Shown here: positions 25,127 to 34,433 of the stretch, piece by piece | Layout: each line of letters starts with the position of its first letter | How positions within the stretch are numbered: the stretch's first letter is position 1 | Assembly (NCBI RefSeq): GCF_020177055.1 | Contig: NZ_JAIQXT010000006.1 | Span: 124,001 to 188,000, forward strand | Length of the DNA stretch: 64,000 bases | Direction of reading: 5' to 3' | Source of the DNA: Sphingomonas sp. R647 | Lineage (GTDB): Bacteria; Pseudomonadota; Alphaproteobacteria; Sphingomonadales; Sphingomonadaceae | Translations under genes and position numbers: made by a program | Notes under the pieces: generated by a model | The model's input: the letters and a program-made list of their open reading frames with translations, nothing else | What the model was told of the DNA's origin: nothing | The model's database searches: none

Positions 25127-26652
25127 TGGCGGCGCGCTCGTTGCCCTGGATGGTCCCGCAGGCGCGGAACCAGGTCGTTTCCGCGGCTTCGGTAGATGCC
25201 GCGCGGGAAGACCCCATGGCCGGGCTGATGCCGACCATTCAGGAGATTGGTGGCACCTTCGCGCTGCTGATCTTCTATGGCTTCCTGATCGCCTATGGCG
25301 CCGGGGCAACCACCTTTGCCAATTATGTCGGCCCTGTGCTGCTCTCGATCGTCGTCAGTTGGGCGATCTACCGGATGGTGCTGGCCAACCGATACACGCT
25401 GTGGTCACCGCTGCTATGGTATCGCATCGGCGTCGTCGGCTATCTCGGCATCGGGTCGCTCATAACCCTGTTCCTCAACGACGAGACGCGGGCGATGCTC
25501 GCGAGCTTTTTCGATTACTACCCGCGCGACGTGCTCAAATTCAACATCGTCGTCGCGGTGTTCCACGCGACATTGCTGGTGTTCGTAGCCGGAATCGTCG
25601 GCCCGCTCCGGGCACGCAGCCTAAGCCGCCAGACGCTGAAGTTCATTTCGCCCTGTAACCTGACGACAGAGACGATCGGCTTCACGTTCCTCGGCATCGG
25701 GACCGTGATCAACTATTTCCTGATCTATCCCGCCTCGCTTGAGATCATCCAGTTCACCCTGCCGAACATCATCGTTCAGCTCGGCCAGTTCGCCTATGTC
25801 GGCTATTTTCTCGTCGGCTATTGGGCGCTGCGGAATAATCGTCGGCGCTGGTTCTGGCTGATTTTCGCGCTGACCGTAATCGATTCGATCGTCGGCATCA
25901 TCCAGCTCAGTAAATATGCCGCAATTTTCCCGGCGCTGATGCTGCCGATCGCCTATCTCTACCACAAGGTGACGTTCCGGCGGCTGCTGTTGATCGTCGG
26001 CATATTGGTGCCCTATTATTTCCTCGTCGCCGACATCGTCACCGAGGCACGCGGGCTGGTGACGCGCAGCGAAACGGGCCGCGCAGTGCTGTCCGAAACG
26101 CTTCAGGCGCTCAACGCGCGCGCCGCGGGCGTTGAGCAGACCCGGCCCAATGATCCGGACTATCAGATCGGCTGGGCGCGGCTGAGCTACGTCAACGCCG
26201 GTTCCTTTGCGATCAGCCTGTATGATCAGGGCATTCCGGGCGACACGCTGCGCGACATCTTCATCGTCTGGATCCCGCGCATCGTCTATCCGGACAAGCC
26301 GATCATCACCGATATCGGGCGCGACTTCACCTTCCGCGCCAACGGCAACTATAACTCGTCGACCAGCCCCAGCATCCCGGCCGAGGGTTATTGGACGTTC
26401 GGCTGGCTGGGGGTTGCGTTGTTCTCCGCGCTGATGGCGCCGGTGCTCGCATTGTGGTCGATCTACAACGTCGTCGCGTTGCAGCGGGAGTCGTGGCACT
26501 TGCTGCTGGTCGTCGCGCTCGGCCTGCGGACCGGATCGCGCATCGACGGGATGCTCGTGCCCGACATCATCGGCCCGATCAGCGCGGCAGTGGTGCTGCA
26601 TCTGATGCTCTACTTCGCCAACCGGCTGCTACCGCCGCGAACGGACGCCTGA
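25126..26652 (+). CDS. Multi-pass membrane protein, candidate Wzy polymerase
   Basis: 508 residues with about ten to eleven hydrophobic segments, an extended periplasmic region around residues 310-420 (GRAVLSETLQAL ... PSIPAEGYWTFGWLG) and final membrane spans. This layout, low similarity and the setting suit a Wzy-type repeat-unit polymerase. EGYWTFGWLGVALFSAL resembles a motif seen in O-antigen polymerase-like proteins. A WaaL/Wzy-like protein also occurs at 47305, so the division of labour is unknown. Its ATG is shared with the FkbM1 stop. The assignment is by context and topology. Confidence 0.65.
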   Translation: MAARSLPWMVPQARNQVVSAASVDAAREDPMAGLMPTIQEIGGTFALLIFYGFLIAYGAGATTFANYVGPVLLSIVVSWAIYRMVLANRYTLWSPLLWYRIGVVGYLGIGSLITLFLNDETRAMLASFFDYYPRDVLKFNIVVAVFHATLLVFVAGIVGPLRARSLSRQTLKFISPCNLTTETIGFTFLGIGTVINYFLIYPASLEIIQFTLPNIIVQLGQFAYVGYFLVGYWALRNNRRRWFWLIFALTVIDSIVGIIQLSKYAAIFPALMLPIAYLYHKVTFRRLLLIVGILVPYYFLVADIVTEARGLVTRSETGRAVLSETLQALNARAAGVEQTRPNDPDYQIGWARLSYVNAGSFAISLYDQGIPGDTLRDIFIVWIPRIVYPDKPIITDIGRDFTFRANGNYNSSTSPSIPAEGYWTFGWLGVALFSALMAPVLALWSIYNVVALQRESWHLLLVVALGLRTGSRIDGMLVPDIIGPISAAVVLHLMLYFANRLLPPRTDA

Positions 26653-26656
26653 TCCG

Positions 26657-28465
26657 ATGTGCGGTATCGCCGGAATGTTCGCGCATCGCGACAGTGCGCT
26701 TGCAGTCGATCCCGAACGGTTGATCGCGATCCGCGACGCGATGGCGGCACGCGGGCCGGATGGCGTCGGGCTGTGGATCGACGCCGATGCCCGCGTGGGC
26801 CTCGCGCATCGCCGCTTGTCGATCATCGATCTGAGCGACGGCGGTGCGCAGCCGATGCGCGATGACAGCGGCCGCTATGCGCTCGTCTTCAACGGCGAGA
26901 TCTACAACTACCAGACGCTGCGTGCCGAGATGGAGGCACAGGGCCACCGGTTCGCGAGCGGATCGGATACCGAAGTGCTGCTGGCGCTGTTCGCCGCGCA
27001 CGGCCCGGCGATGCTGCCCCGCCTGCGCGGCATGTTCGCCTTCGCCATCTGGGACGCGGTCGAGCGGCGCATGACGCTGGCGCGCGACCCCTATGGCATC
27101 AAGCCGCTTTATTATGCCGATGCGCAGGGCCGGATCGCCTTTGCGTCGCAGGTGAAGGCGCTGGTCGCCGATCCGTCCATCTCGCGCGAGCCGTCGCCAG
27201 CGGGTCTTACCGGCTTTCACCTGATGGGGTCGGTGCCCGAGCCCTTCACCATCTACCGTGCGATCCGCGCCGTTCCGGCGGGCAGCTGGATCACGGTCGA
27301 TGCCAATGGAGTCGGCGAACCCGTCCGCTATGCCTCGGTTGCGCAGGCGATTGCCGAGGGCCGAAATGGCGGCGCGGTCGATGTCGCCGAAGCGCTGCGC
27401 GACAGCGTGCGGCACCATATGGTCGCCGATGTCGAGGTCGGCGCCTTCCTGTCCGCCGGGGTCGATTCGGGCGCGCTGGTCGGCCTGATGCGCGATTGCG
27501 GGGCACAGCGCATCCGCGCCTGCACCCTCGCCTTCCCCGAATTTTCCGGGACCCCCGCCGACGAAGTGCCGGGCGCAGCATCGGTCGCCGCGCTGTACGG
27601 CGTCGAGCATCATGTCCGCCAGATCAGCGCCGAGGAGTTTCGCGGCGACCTGCCCGCGATCTTCGCGGCGATGGACCAGCCGACGATCGACGGGATCAAC
27701 AGCTGGTTCGTGAGCAAGGCGACCCGGGAACTGGGGCTGAAGGTCGCGCTGTCGGGCCTTGGCGGCGACGAGCTGCTCGCGGGCTATTCGACCTTCCGTA
27801 CCATCCCGCAGACGCGCCGCGTGTTCGGCCACGTCGCGCATGTCCCCGGTGCGGGGAGCGCCAGCCGGGCGTTGCTCAAGCTGCTCGCCCCCGGGCTGCT
27901 CGCGCGCAATCCCAAGCTTGCCGGGCTGCTCGATCTGCCGCGCAGCTGGGCGGGCACTTATCTGTTGCGCCGCGCGGTGCTGCTGCCGTTCGAACTCGAC
28001 GGGGCGATCGACCCCGGCATGGCCGCACAGGGCCTCGCCGAGCTCGACCCCGAGGGGCTGATCGCAGCGACGATGACCCCCGATCCGGGCAGCGCCAATG
28101 GCCGCGTCGCCGCGCTCGAATCTTGCAATTACATGCGCAACCAGTTGCTGCGCGATTCGGACTGGGCGGGCATGGCGCATTCGCTGGAGATCCGCGTGCC
28201 GTTGGTCGATTTCACGCTGTTGCAGGCGCTCGCCCCGATCCTGCCGGGCCTGACCCCGGGCGCGGGCAAGGCGATGCTCGGCAACGCCCCCTCGACCCCG
28301 CTGCCCGACGCGATTCTCAACAAGCCCAAGACCGGGTTCGGCATTCCAGTTACCGGATGGCTGAAGGGCGCGACCCGCGACATCCGCACCCGCCGATCGG
28401 GCCGCGAATGGTCGGGCGAGGCGCTGGCGCGCTATTTCGGCGATCCCGCGCGCCTGGCAGCGTGA
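26657..28465 (+). CDS. AsnB-type amidotransferase 1
   Basis: 602-residue class II glutamine amidotransferase/asparagine synthetase-like protein. The mature N-terminal Cys (MCGIAGMF), RRLSIIDLS and FNGEIYNY mark the glutaminase half; the synthetase half has the ATP loop FLSAGVDSGALV (~262-273). The loop departs from the usual SGGLDSS, with Ala and Gly replacing Gly and Ser. In polysaccharide loci such proteins (for example WbpS) are thought to amidate uronic acids instead of making Asn. It is followed by GT4, heparinase-fold and bidomain dehydrogenase genes at short spacing. Confidence 0.85.
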   Translation: MCGIAGMFAHRDSALAVDPERLIAIRDAMAARGPDGVGLWIDADARVGLAHRRLSIIDLSDGGAQPMRDDSGRYALVFNGEIYNYQTLRAEMEAQGHRFASGSDTEVLLALFAAHGPAMLPRLRGMFAFAIWDAVERRMTLARDPYGIKPLYYADAQGRIAFASQVKALVADPSISREPSPAGLTGFHLMGSVPEPFTIYRAIRAVPAGSWITVDANGVGEPVRYASVAQAIAEGRNGGAVDVAEALRDSVRHHMVADVEVGAFLSAGVDSGALVGLMRDCGAQRIRACTLAFPEFSGTPADEVPGAASVAALYGVEHHVRQISAEEFRGDLPAIFAAMDQPTIDGINSWFVSKATRELGLKVALSGLGGDELLAGYSTFRTIPQTRRVFGHVAHVPGAGSASRALLKLLAPGLLARNPKLAGLLDLPRSWAGTYLLRRAVLLPFELDGAIDPGMAAQGLAELDPEGLIAATMTPDPGSANGRVAALESCNYMRNQLLRDSDWAGMAHSLEIRVPLVDFTLLQALAPILPGLTPGAGKAMLGNAPSTPLPDAILNKPKTGFGIPVTGWLKGATRDIRTRRSGREWSGEALARYFGDPARLAA

Positions 28466-28493
28466 CCATGACCGCCATCGCGGAGCCGCGCGC

Positions 28494-29720
28494 GTGAAGA
28501 TACTCGTCCTCACCCATTATTACCCGCCCGAGGTGAACGCGCCCGCGTCGCGCCTGTCCGAACATGCCCGCGTCTGGGCGCAGGCGGGGCATGAAGTGAC
28601 GGTCGTCACCTGTGTCCCCAACCATCCGACGGGCCGCGCCTATCCCGGCTATCGCAACCGGCTATGGCAGGAGGAGGAACGCGACGGGGTCCGCGTGATC
28701 CGGCTGTGGACCTGGCTCGCGGCGAATGAAGGCTTTCTGCCGCGCATTTCCAATTACTTATCCTATTTGCTCTCGGTGCTGGTGTGGATGTGGCGGCTGC
28801 CCAAGGCCGATGTGGTGCTGTCGACGTCCCCGCAATTCTTCTGTGGGCTTGCCGGCTGGCTGCTCAAGCGCAAGCGGCGGCCGTGGGTGCTGGAGATCCG
28901 TGACCTGTGGCCCGAGAGCATCGTCACCGTCGGCGCGATGAAGCGCGGTGCGGCGATCAAGCTGCTCGAGGCAATCGAGCGCTTCGCCTATCGCAAGGCC
29001 GATCTGGTCGTGTCCGTCACCGACGGATTCGTGCCGCATATCCGCGAACGCCGGGGCGACGGGCCGATCGCGGTCGTAAAGAACGGCGTCGATCTCACCA
29101 CCTTCACCACCCCCGATGCTGCGGCGGAGACCCTATTCCGCGCCGCCCACGGCCTGACGGGCAAGTTCGTCGCGGCCTATGTCGGCACGCACGGCATGGC
29201 GCACCGGCTCGACACCGTGCTCGAGGCGGCAGAACTGCTGCGCGACCGCAGCGACATCGCCTTCCTGCTGGTCGGCGACGGGGCTGAGCGGGAACGGCTG
29301 CTCGCCGAAGTCTCCGCGCGTGGGCTGTCCAACGTCGTGATGCTCGGCCAGCAGCCAAAGTCGGCGATGCCCGGCATCTGGGCGGCGAGCGACGCGGCGC
29401 TGGTGCTGCTGCGCCGCGTCGATACGTTCAAGACGGTGATCCCGTCGAAGATGTTCGAGGCAATGGCGATGGCCTGCCCGATGATCATGGGCGTCGAGGG
29501 CGAGGCCAACGCACTGATGGAAGCAGGTGGCGCGGGCATCGCGATCACGCCGGAGTCGGCGGAAGAGCTGGCAGCGGCAGTGACGCGACTGGCCGACGAT
29601 CCCGCTTTTGCCGCGCAACTCGGCGAATCCGGCCGCAGCTTCGTCGCGCGTGAGTTCGACCGCCGCGTGCTCGCCGAACGGCTGCTTGGCGAGATGCAGG
29701 CGCTGGTCGCGGCACGATGA
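28494..29720 (+). CDS. GT4 glycosyltransferase, WbuB-like
   Basis: 408-residue GT-B glycosyltransferase. The start (MKILVLTHYYPPEVNAP, GTG at 28494) and IRDLWPESIVTVGAM are signatures of the WbuB/WcaI-like GT4 group, which often add fucosamine or other sugars near the start of repeat units. The nucleotide-sugar site is near PSKMFEAMAMACPMIMG (~318). It lies between AsnB-1 and the heparinase-fold gene, which it overlaps by 4 bases. The donor sugar cannot be read from sequence. Confidence 0.88.
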   Translation: MKILVLTHYYPPEVNAPASRLSEHARVWAQAGHEVTVVTCVPNHPTGRAYPGYRNRLWQEEERDGVRVIRLWTWLAANEGFLPRISNYLSYLLSVLVWMWRLPKADVVLSTSPQFFCGLAGWLLKRKRRPWVLEIRDLWPESIVTVGAMKRGAAIKLLEAIERFAYRKADLVVSVTDGFVPHIRERRGDGPIAVVKNGVDLTTFTTPDAAAETLFRAAHGLTGKFVAAYVGTHGMAHRLDTVLEAAELLRDRSDIAFLLVGDGAERERLLAEVSARGLSNVVMLGQQPKSAMPGIWAASDAALVLLRRVDTFKTVIPSKMFEAMAMACPMIMGVEGEANALMEAGGAGIAITPESAEELAAAVTRLADDPAFAAQLGESGRSFVAREFDRRVLAERLLGEMQALVAAR

Positions 29721-31417
29721 GTCGCCTCACCCGTCTGCGCCGCAGCGTCGCCTTTGCCCGCCATGTGCCCATTGGCCAGTTGCTCGCGCGCGGGCGGCTG
29801 ACGCTCCAGCGCCGCCGGTCACTAAAGAACCCGCCCGGGCTCGACGGCCTCGCACCCGGCCAACTCGAACCCGCTCCCCTCCCGCCCGCGCCCCGCTTCC
29901 TCCCGCGCACCGGACAGGTCGAGCGCACCGCCAATGGCTGGCGCTTCACCTTCCTTGGCCGCGCGGTCGAGATGGGCGAGACGATCGACTGGGACGCCCC
30001 CGGCCCCGGCGTCGCCAACCAGCTGTGGCGGATGAACCTCCATTACATGGAGTATCTGGAGGGCCTCGACGCGGACGCCGGCATCGCGCTGATCCACCAG
30101 TGGATCGCCGCCAATCCGCCGTGGCAGCCGGGTTATTGGCACGACAGCTGGAACAGCTACACCCTCTCGCTCCGCGTCGTGGTGTGGATGCAACGGATTG
30201 CGGCCTGGGACCTCGACCCCAGCGATCCAGCGCTGGCCCCGATCCACGCCAGCCTTGCCGAGCAATTGGCGTTCCTCGAACGCAACCTCGAACTGGACAT
30301 CGGCGGCAACCATCTCGTCAAGAATATCAAGGCGCTGAGCTGGGGCGCGGCGTTCTTCTCCGGCACGATTGCGGAGCGCTGGCGCACGCGGGCGATCGAC
30401 CTGCTCGACAAGGAACTGGCGCGACAAGTGCTGGCCGATGGCGTGCATTACGAACGCTCACCCTCCTACCACGCGCAGGTCTTTGCCGACCTGATCGAGA
30501 CAAGCGACGCGCTCGGCACCGCCGCACCGCAAGCGCTCGAGCGCGCACTCGACGGCATGGCGCGCGCGACTGCCCTGCTCGCCCATGCCGATGGCGGCCC
30601 CGCGCTGTTCAACGATGCCGGCCTGACCATGGCCTATCCTCCCGGCGAGTGCCTGACCGCCTACATGGCCTCCACCGGCCGCGCAGTCCCGCAGCCGCAG
30701 GGCGGCTTCGCCCTCCCCACCGCTGGCTATTTCGGGCTGCACACGCCGCTCCTGACCCTGATCGCCGACCATGGCCGGATCGGTCCGGACGACCTGCCCG
30801 CCCATGCCCATGGCGATATCGGCAGCATCGAGCTGTCGGTCGCGGGCCAGCGGATGATCGTCGATCAGGGCGTATTCGAATATGTCCCAGGCACCCGCCG
30901 TGACCAGAGCCGCAGCGCGCACCATCATAATGTCCTTGGCCTCGACGGCGCGGAACCGGCCGATTTTTTCGGCGCATTCCGCTGCGGCCGCCGCCCACGC
31001 GTGTGGGTGAGCGAGGCCGAGGTCCAGCCGGATGCGCTGACGCTGGCCGGCAGCCATGACGGCTATACACACCTCCCCGGCCGCCCGATCGTCACCCGTC
31101 GGATCGAGGCGCGTGGCGACACCTTCCGCCTGCACGACCGGATCGAAGGCGGGACATGGCACCCCGCCACCTGGCGGATGCTGCTCCACCCGGAGTGCGA
31201 AGTAACGCTCGACGGCACCACCGCGACGCTGCGCCGGGGCGGCGCTCAGCTTATCATCCAGGCATCGCAGCCGCTGCGTCTCGAAGCTGCAACATGGTGG
31301 CCCGACATGGGCCGCGAATCATCCACGCAACGTCTGTGCTTGACACTCCCCAGCGGTTGTTTTGAGAGCGACGTCACATTCATGGCCGCGTCGGTCGGGG
31401 AAACGGGGCTTAAGTGA
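29717..31417 (+). CDS. Heparinase II/III-fold protein
   Basis: 566 residues with the heparinase II/III plan: an alpha-toroid N-terminal half (NLHYMEYLEG, WHDSWNSYTLSLRVVVW, FLERNLELDIGGNHLVKNIK, GVHYERSPSYHAQVF) and a beta-sheet C-terminal half with HAHGDIGSIELSVAGQRMIVD and AHHHNVLGLDG. These Asn/His/Tyr clusters match catalytic regions in uronate lyases. No signal peptide is seen, so it may act in the cytoplasm or be exported otherwise. It may trim or edit the polymer. It is translation-coupled to genes on both sides (ATGA overlaps). Confidence 0.86.
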   Translation: MSRLTRLRRSVAFARHVPIGQLLARGRLTLQRRRSLKNPPGLDGLAPGQLEPAPLPPAPRFLPRTGQVERTANGWRFTFLGRAVEMGETIDWDAPGPGVANQLWRMNLHYMEYLEGLDADAGIALIHQWIAANPPWQPGYWHDSWNSYTLSLRVVVWMQRIAAWDLDPSDPALAPIHASLAEQLAFLERNLELDIGGNHLVKNIKALSWGAAFFSGTIAERWRTRAIDLLDKELARQVLADGVHYERSPSYHAQVFADLIETSDALGTAAPQALERALDGMARATALLAHADGGPALFNDAGLTMAYPPGECLTAYMASTGRAVPQPQGGFALPTAGYFGLHTPLLTLIADHGRIGPDDLPAHAHGDIGSIELSVAGQRMIVDQGVFEYVPGTRRDQSRSAHHHNVLGLDGAEPADFFGAFRCGRRPRVWVSEAEVQPDALTLAGSHDGYTHLPGRPIVTRRIEARGDTFRLHDRIEGGTWHPATWRMLLHPECEVTLDGTTATLRRGGAQLIIQASQPLRLEAATWWPDMGRESSTQRLCLTLPSGCFESDVTFMAASVGETGLK

Positions 31418-33501
31418 AACAGGTCGAACAAAATTATCGCAGCGGCGTGCTGCGCCTGATCGAAGCGCCAGTGCCGCGCTCGGGCCGGGGTCGGAATCTC
31501 GTCGCGACGCGCGTCTCGCTGATCAGCGCCGGCACCGAAAAGCAGATCATCGACCTCGCGCGCAGCTCGCTCGCAGGCAAGGCGATGGCGCGGCCCGATC
31601 TGGTCCGCAAGACGCTGCAGAAAATCCGCAACGAAGGGCTGCTGCCCACGGTGCAGAAGGTGTTCGCCAAGCTCGATACCCCGATCCCGCTCGGCTACAG
31701 CCTCGCCGGGACGGTGGTCGAGGCGGGCGCGGAAGCGGGCGGCTATGCCGTTGGCGACCGTATCGCCTGTGCCGGCGCGGCGGTGGCCAACCACGCCGAA
31801 TACAATACCGTGCCCAAGAACCTGTCGGTCCGCATCCCGGCGGGCGTGTGCGACGAGGCAGCGAGCTTCGTCACGCTCGGCGCTATCGCGCTTCAAGGCG
31901 TGCGTGTCGCCAACCCGACATTGGGCGAGCGCGTCGTGGTCATGGGGCTCGGCCTGATCGGCCAGCTCACCGTTCAGCTGCTCAAGGCCAATGGCTGCCG
32001 CGTGCTCGGCTTCGATCCCAATCCGGGCCGCGCCAAGCTGGCGCTGGAAATGGGCGCCGATGTCGCGGTCAGCGAAGCGCTGGACGAAGCGGTGCGCGGC
32101 TTTACCGATGGCTATGGCGCGGACGCCGTGATCGTCACGGCGTCGAGCAAATCATCGACCCCGCCCAACCAGGCCGCCGAGATCAGCCGGATGAAGGGCC
32201 GCGTCGTCATGGTCGGTCTGACCGGCATGGAGATCGACCGCGAGCCCTTCTACAAGCGCGAACTCGATCTGCGCCTATCGATGTCCTACGGCCCCGGCCG
32301 CCACGACCCGGCCTATGAGCTGGAAGGGCATGACTATCCGCTCGCCTATGTCCGCTGGACCGAACAGCGCAACATGCAGGCGTTTCTGGAGCTGGTCGCC
32401 GAAGGCCGCGTGACCCCGCTCAAGCTGGTCACCCACCGTTTCCCGATCGCGGAGGCAGAAGCGGCCTACAAGCTGATGGACACGGACGAGCCGTTCCTCG
32501 CGATCCTGCTGACCTATCCCGAGACCCCCGCGCCGATCGCGCGGTCGATCCCGGTCAACACTTCGTCGGCGGCGACCGGGCGCGGCACCGCCTTCATCGG
32601 TTTCGGCAATTACGCCAAATCGGTGCTCGTCCCCGCGCTCAAGAAAGCGAGCAAGGAGCGGCTGACCACCGTCGTCACCTCGACCGGCCTGTCGGCGCAT
32701 GACGCCGCGCAGCGCGAGGGCTTTGCCAACGCCGCGACCGATCCGCAGGCGGTGATGGACGATGCCGACACCGATTGCGTGTTCATCGCCACCCGGCACG
32801 ACAGCCATGCCAGCCTCGCCGCCGCCGCGCTGCGCGCGGGCAAGCATGTGTTCGTCGAAAAGCCGCTGGCGCTCGACCATGAACAGCTCGCCGATGTCGT
32901 CGCGGCGGCGGAGGGCGCTCCGGGCGTGCTGACGGTCGGCTTCAACCGCCGCTTCGCCCCGATGATGATCGCGGCCAAGGCGGCGATTGCGTCGCGCGCC
33001 GGCCCGATCGCGATGCACTATCGCGTCAATGCAGGACATGTGCCGGGCGATAGCTGGCTGCACGGCGCACAGGGTGGCGGGCGCATCGTGGGCGAAGCGT
33101 GCCACTTCGTCGACGCGCTCACCTTCCTCGCCGGCGGCCCGCCGGTGTCAGTCAGCGCGTTCCGGCCGGAAGGGATCGACGATACCGTCTCCGCGGTGCT
33201 GCGCTTTGCCGACGGATCGACCGGCACGATCCTCTATTCCTCGCTCGGCGATTCATCGCTGCCCAAGGAATATCTCGAGATTTTCGCGCCCGGCACGGTC
33301 GTCCGGCTCGACGATTTCCGCAAGCTGCACATCACCACCGGCGGCAAGACCAAGACCCAGTCCGCCTCGGCGCAGGACAAGGGGCAGGCGGGACTGGTCA
33401 AGGCGTTCTACGCCGCGGCCCGCGACGGCGCCGCCGCGCCGATCCCGCTTGATGAGCTGATCGCGGTGAGTGAAGCGACGCTCGACATCGCCGGGGTGTG
33501 A
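31414..33501 (+). CDS. Two-domain oxidoreductase: MDR dehydrogenase fused to Gfo/Idh/MocA
   Basis: 695-residue fusion. Residues ~1-365 form a medium-chain dehydrogenase with a Rossmann motif (VVMGLGLIGQLTVQLL). Residues ~390-695 form a Gfo/Idh/MocA domain with a second NAD site (FIGFGNYAKSVLVPAL), the catalytic EKPLAL and the later GEACHFVDAL. Such bidomain proteins are regular partners of the heparinase-fold proteins in bacterial polysaccharide loci; the reaction is not known to me. The start is GTG, overlapping the upstream stop. A step that oxidises and re-reduces one sugar within one chain is conceivable (inference). Confidence 0.86.
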   Translation: MKQVEQNYRSGVLRLIEAPVPRSGRGRNLVATRVSLISAGTEKQIIDLARSSLAGKAMARPDLVRKTLQKIRNEGLLPTVQKVFAKLDTPIPLGYSLAGTVVEAGAEAGGYAVGDRIACAGAAVANHAEYNTVPKNLSVRIPAGVCDEAASFVTLGAIALQGVRVANPTLGERVVVMGLGLIGQLTVQLLKANGCRVLGFDPNPGRAKLALEMGADVAVSEALDEAVRGFTDGYGADAVIVTASSKSSTPPNQAAEISRMKGRVVMVGLTGMEIDREPFYKRELDLRLSMSYGPGRHDPAYELEGHDYPLAYVRWTEQRNMQAFLELVAEGRVTPLKLVTHRFPIAEAEAAYKLMDTDEPFLAILLTYPETPAPIARSIPVNTSSAATGRGTAFIGFGNYAKSVLVPALKKASKERLTTVVTSTGLSAHDAAQREGFANAATDPQAVMDDADTDCVFIATRHDSHASLAAAALRAGKHVFVEKPLALDHEQLADVVAAAEGAPGVLTVGFNRRFAPMMIAAKAAIASRAGPIAMHYRVNAGHVPGDSWLHGAQGGGRIVGEACHFVDALTFLAGGPPVSVSAFRPEGIDDTVSAVLRFADGSTGTILYSSLGDSSLPKEYLEIFAPGTVVRLDDFRKLHITTGGKTKTQSASAQDKGQAGLVKAFYAAARDGAAAPIPLDELIAVSEATLDIAGV

Positions 33502-34433
33502 TGGACGCTTCCGCGCCTTCGATCACCGCGCTGATCATCTCGTTCAACGAGGAGGTGCACATCGCGCGGTGCATCGAGCGGATTCGTCCGCTGGTGCGAC
33601 GCGTCGTCGTGGTCGACAGCTTCTCGACCGACCGTACGGTCGAGATCGCGCGGGGCTTGGGCGCGGATGTCTATCAGAACCCGTTCACGACGCATGGCGC
33701 GCAGGTGCAATGGGGTGCCGACAACACCGGGATCGACACCGACTGGATCCTGCGCATGGATTGCGACGAGTATCTGGAAGCCGGCCTGCTCGACGCGCTG
33801 CGCACCCGCACGCCGACGCTGCCCGATGACGTGTCGGCGCTCGACCTCAAGCTCAAGGTGCTGTTTCGCGGCAAGTTCATCCGCTGGGGCGGCTATTACC
33901 GCACCTGGCTGACGCGCATGTGGCGGCCGGGCCGCGCGCGGATGGAAAGCCGCTGGATGGACGAGAAATTGCTGATCGAGCGCGGCCAGGTCGAACGCAT
34001 CACCGGCGGCGATCTGGTCGATGAGAATCTCCGCGATATCGGCTGGTGGACCGACAAGCATAACCGCTATGCGACGCTGCAGATGATAGACTTCGTGCTG
34101 CGCGAACAGGGCGTGGTGCGCGACCATGACGAACCCGGCGCAGTCACCCCGGCGGCGAAGTTCAAGCGCTTCCTGCGCCACACAATCTATGGCGGTGCGC
34201 CGCTGTACCTGCGCGCGGTGCTCTATTTCGTGCAGCGCTATTTCCTGCGGCTCGGTTTTCTCGACGGGCGGCGCGGGTTCGTGTGGCATTCGCTCCACGG
34301 CTTCTGGTTCTTCATGCTGATGGACGCGAAGATCGACGAGGCGCGGACGCATATTGCGGCGCACGGGATCGACAGCTTCCCCGCCTATCTGAAGTCGCGC
34401 TACGGCATCACTTTCGCGCTCCCCGCGGCATGA
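33501..34433 (+). CDS. GT2 glycosyltransferase
   Basis: 310-residue GT-A enzyme: ITALIISFNEEVHIARCIER start, DSFSTDRTVEIA and the metal/donor motif RMDCDEYLE (~88). The C-terminal part has amphipathic and hydrophobic stretches (FLRHTIYGGAPLYLRAVLYF) that suggest membrane contact. It resembles WaaE/KdtX-like GT2 proteins. ATG 33501 overlaps the previous stop. It is co-translated with the next GT4 (4-base overlap). The donor sugar is unknown. Confidence 0.87.
   Translation: MDASAPSITALIISFNEEVHIARCIERIRPLVRRVVVVDSFSTDRTVEIARGLGADVYQNPFTTHGAQVQWGADNTGIDTDWILRMDCDEYLEAGLLDALRTRTPTLPDDVSALDLKLKVLFRGKFIRWGGYYRTWLTRMWRPGRARMESRWMDEKLLIERGQVERITGGDLVDENLRDIGWWTDKHNRYATLQMIDFVLREQGVVRDHDEPGAVTPAAKFKRFLRHTIYGGAPLYLRAVLYFVQRYFLRLGFLDGRRGFVWHSLHGFWFFMLMDAKIDEARTHIAAHGIDSFPAYLKSRYGITFALPAA

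Noticed and set aside
26579..28513. 644-residue minus-strand frame opposite AsnB-1
   Set aside because: Arg/Ala/Gly-rich shadow without motifs.
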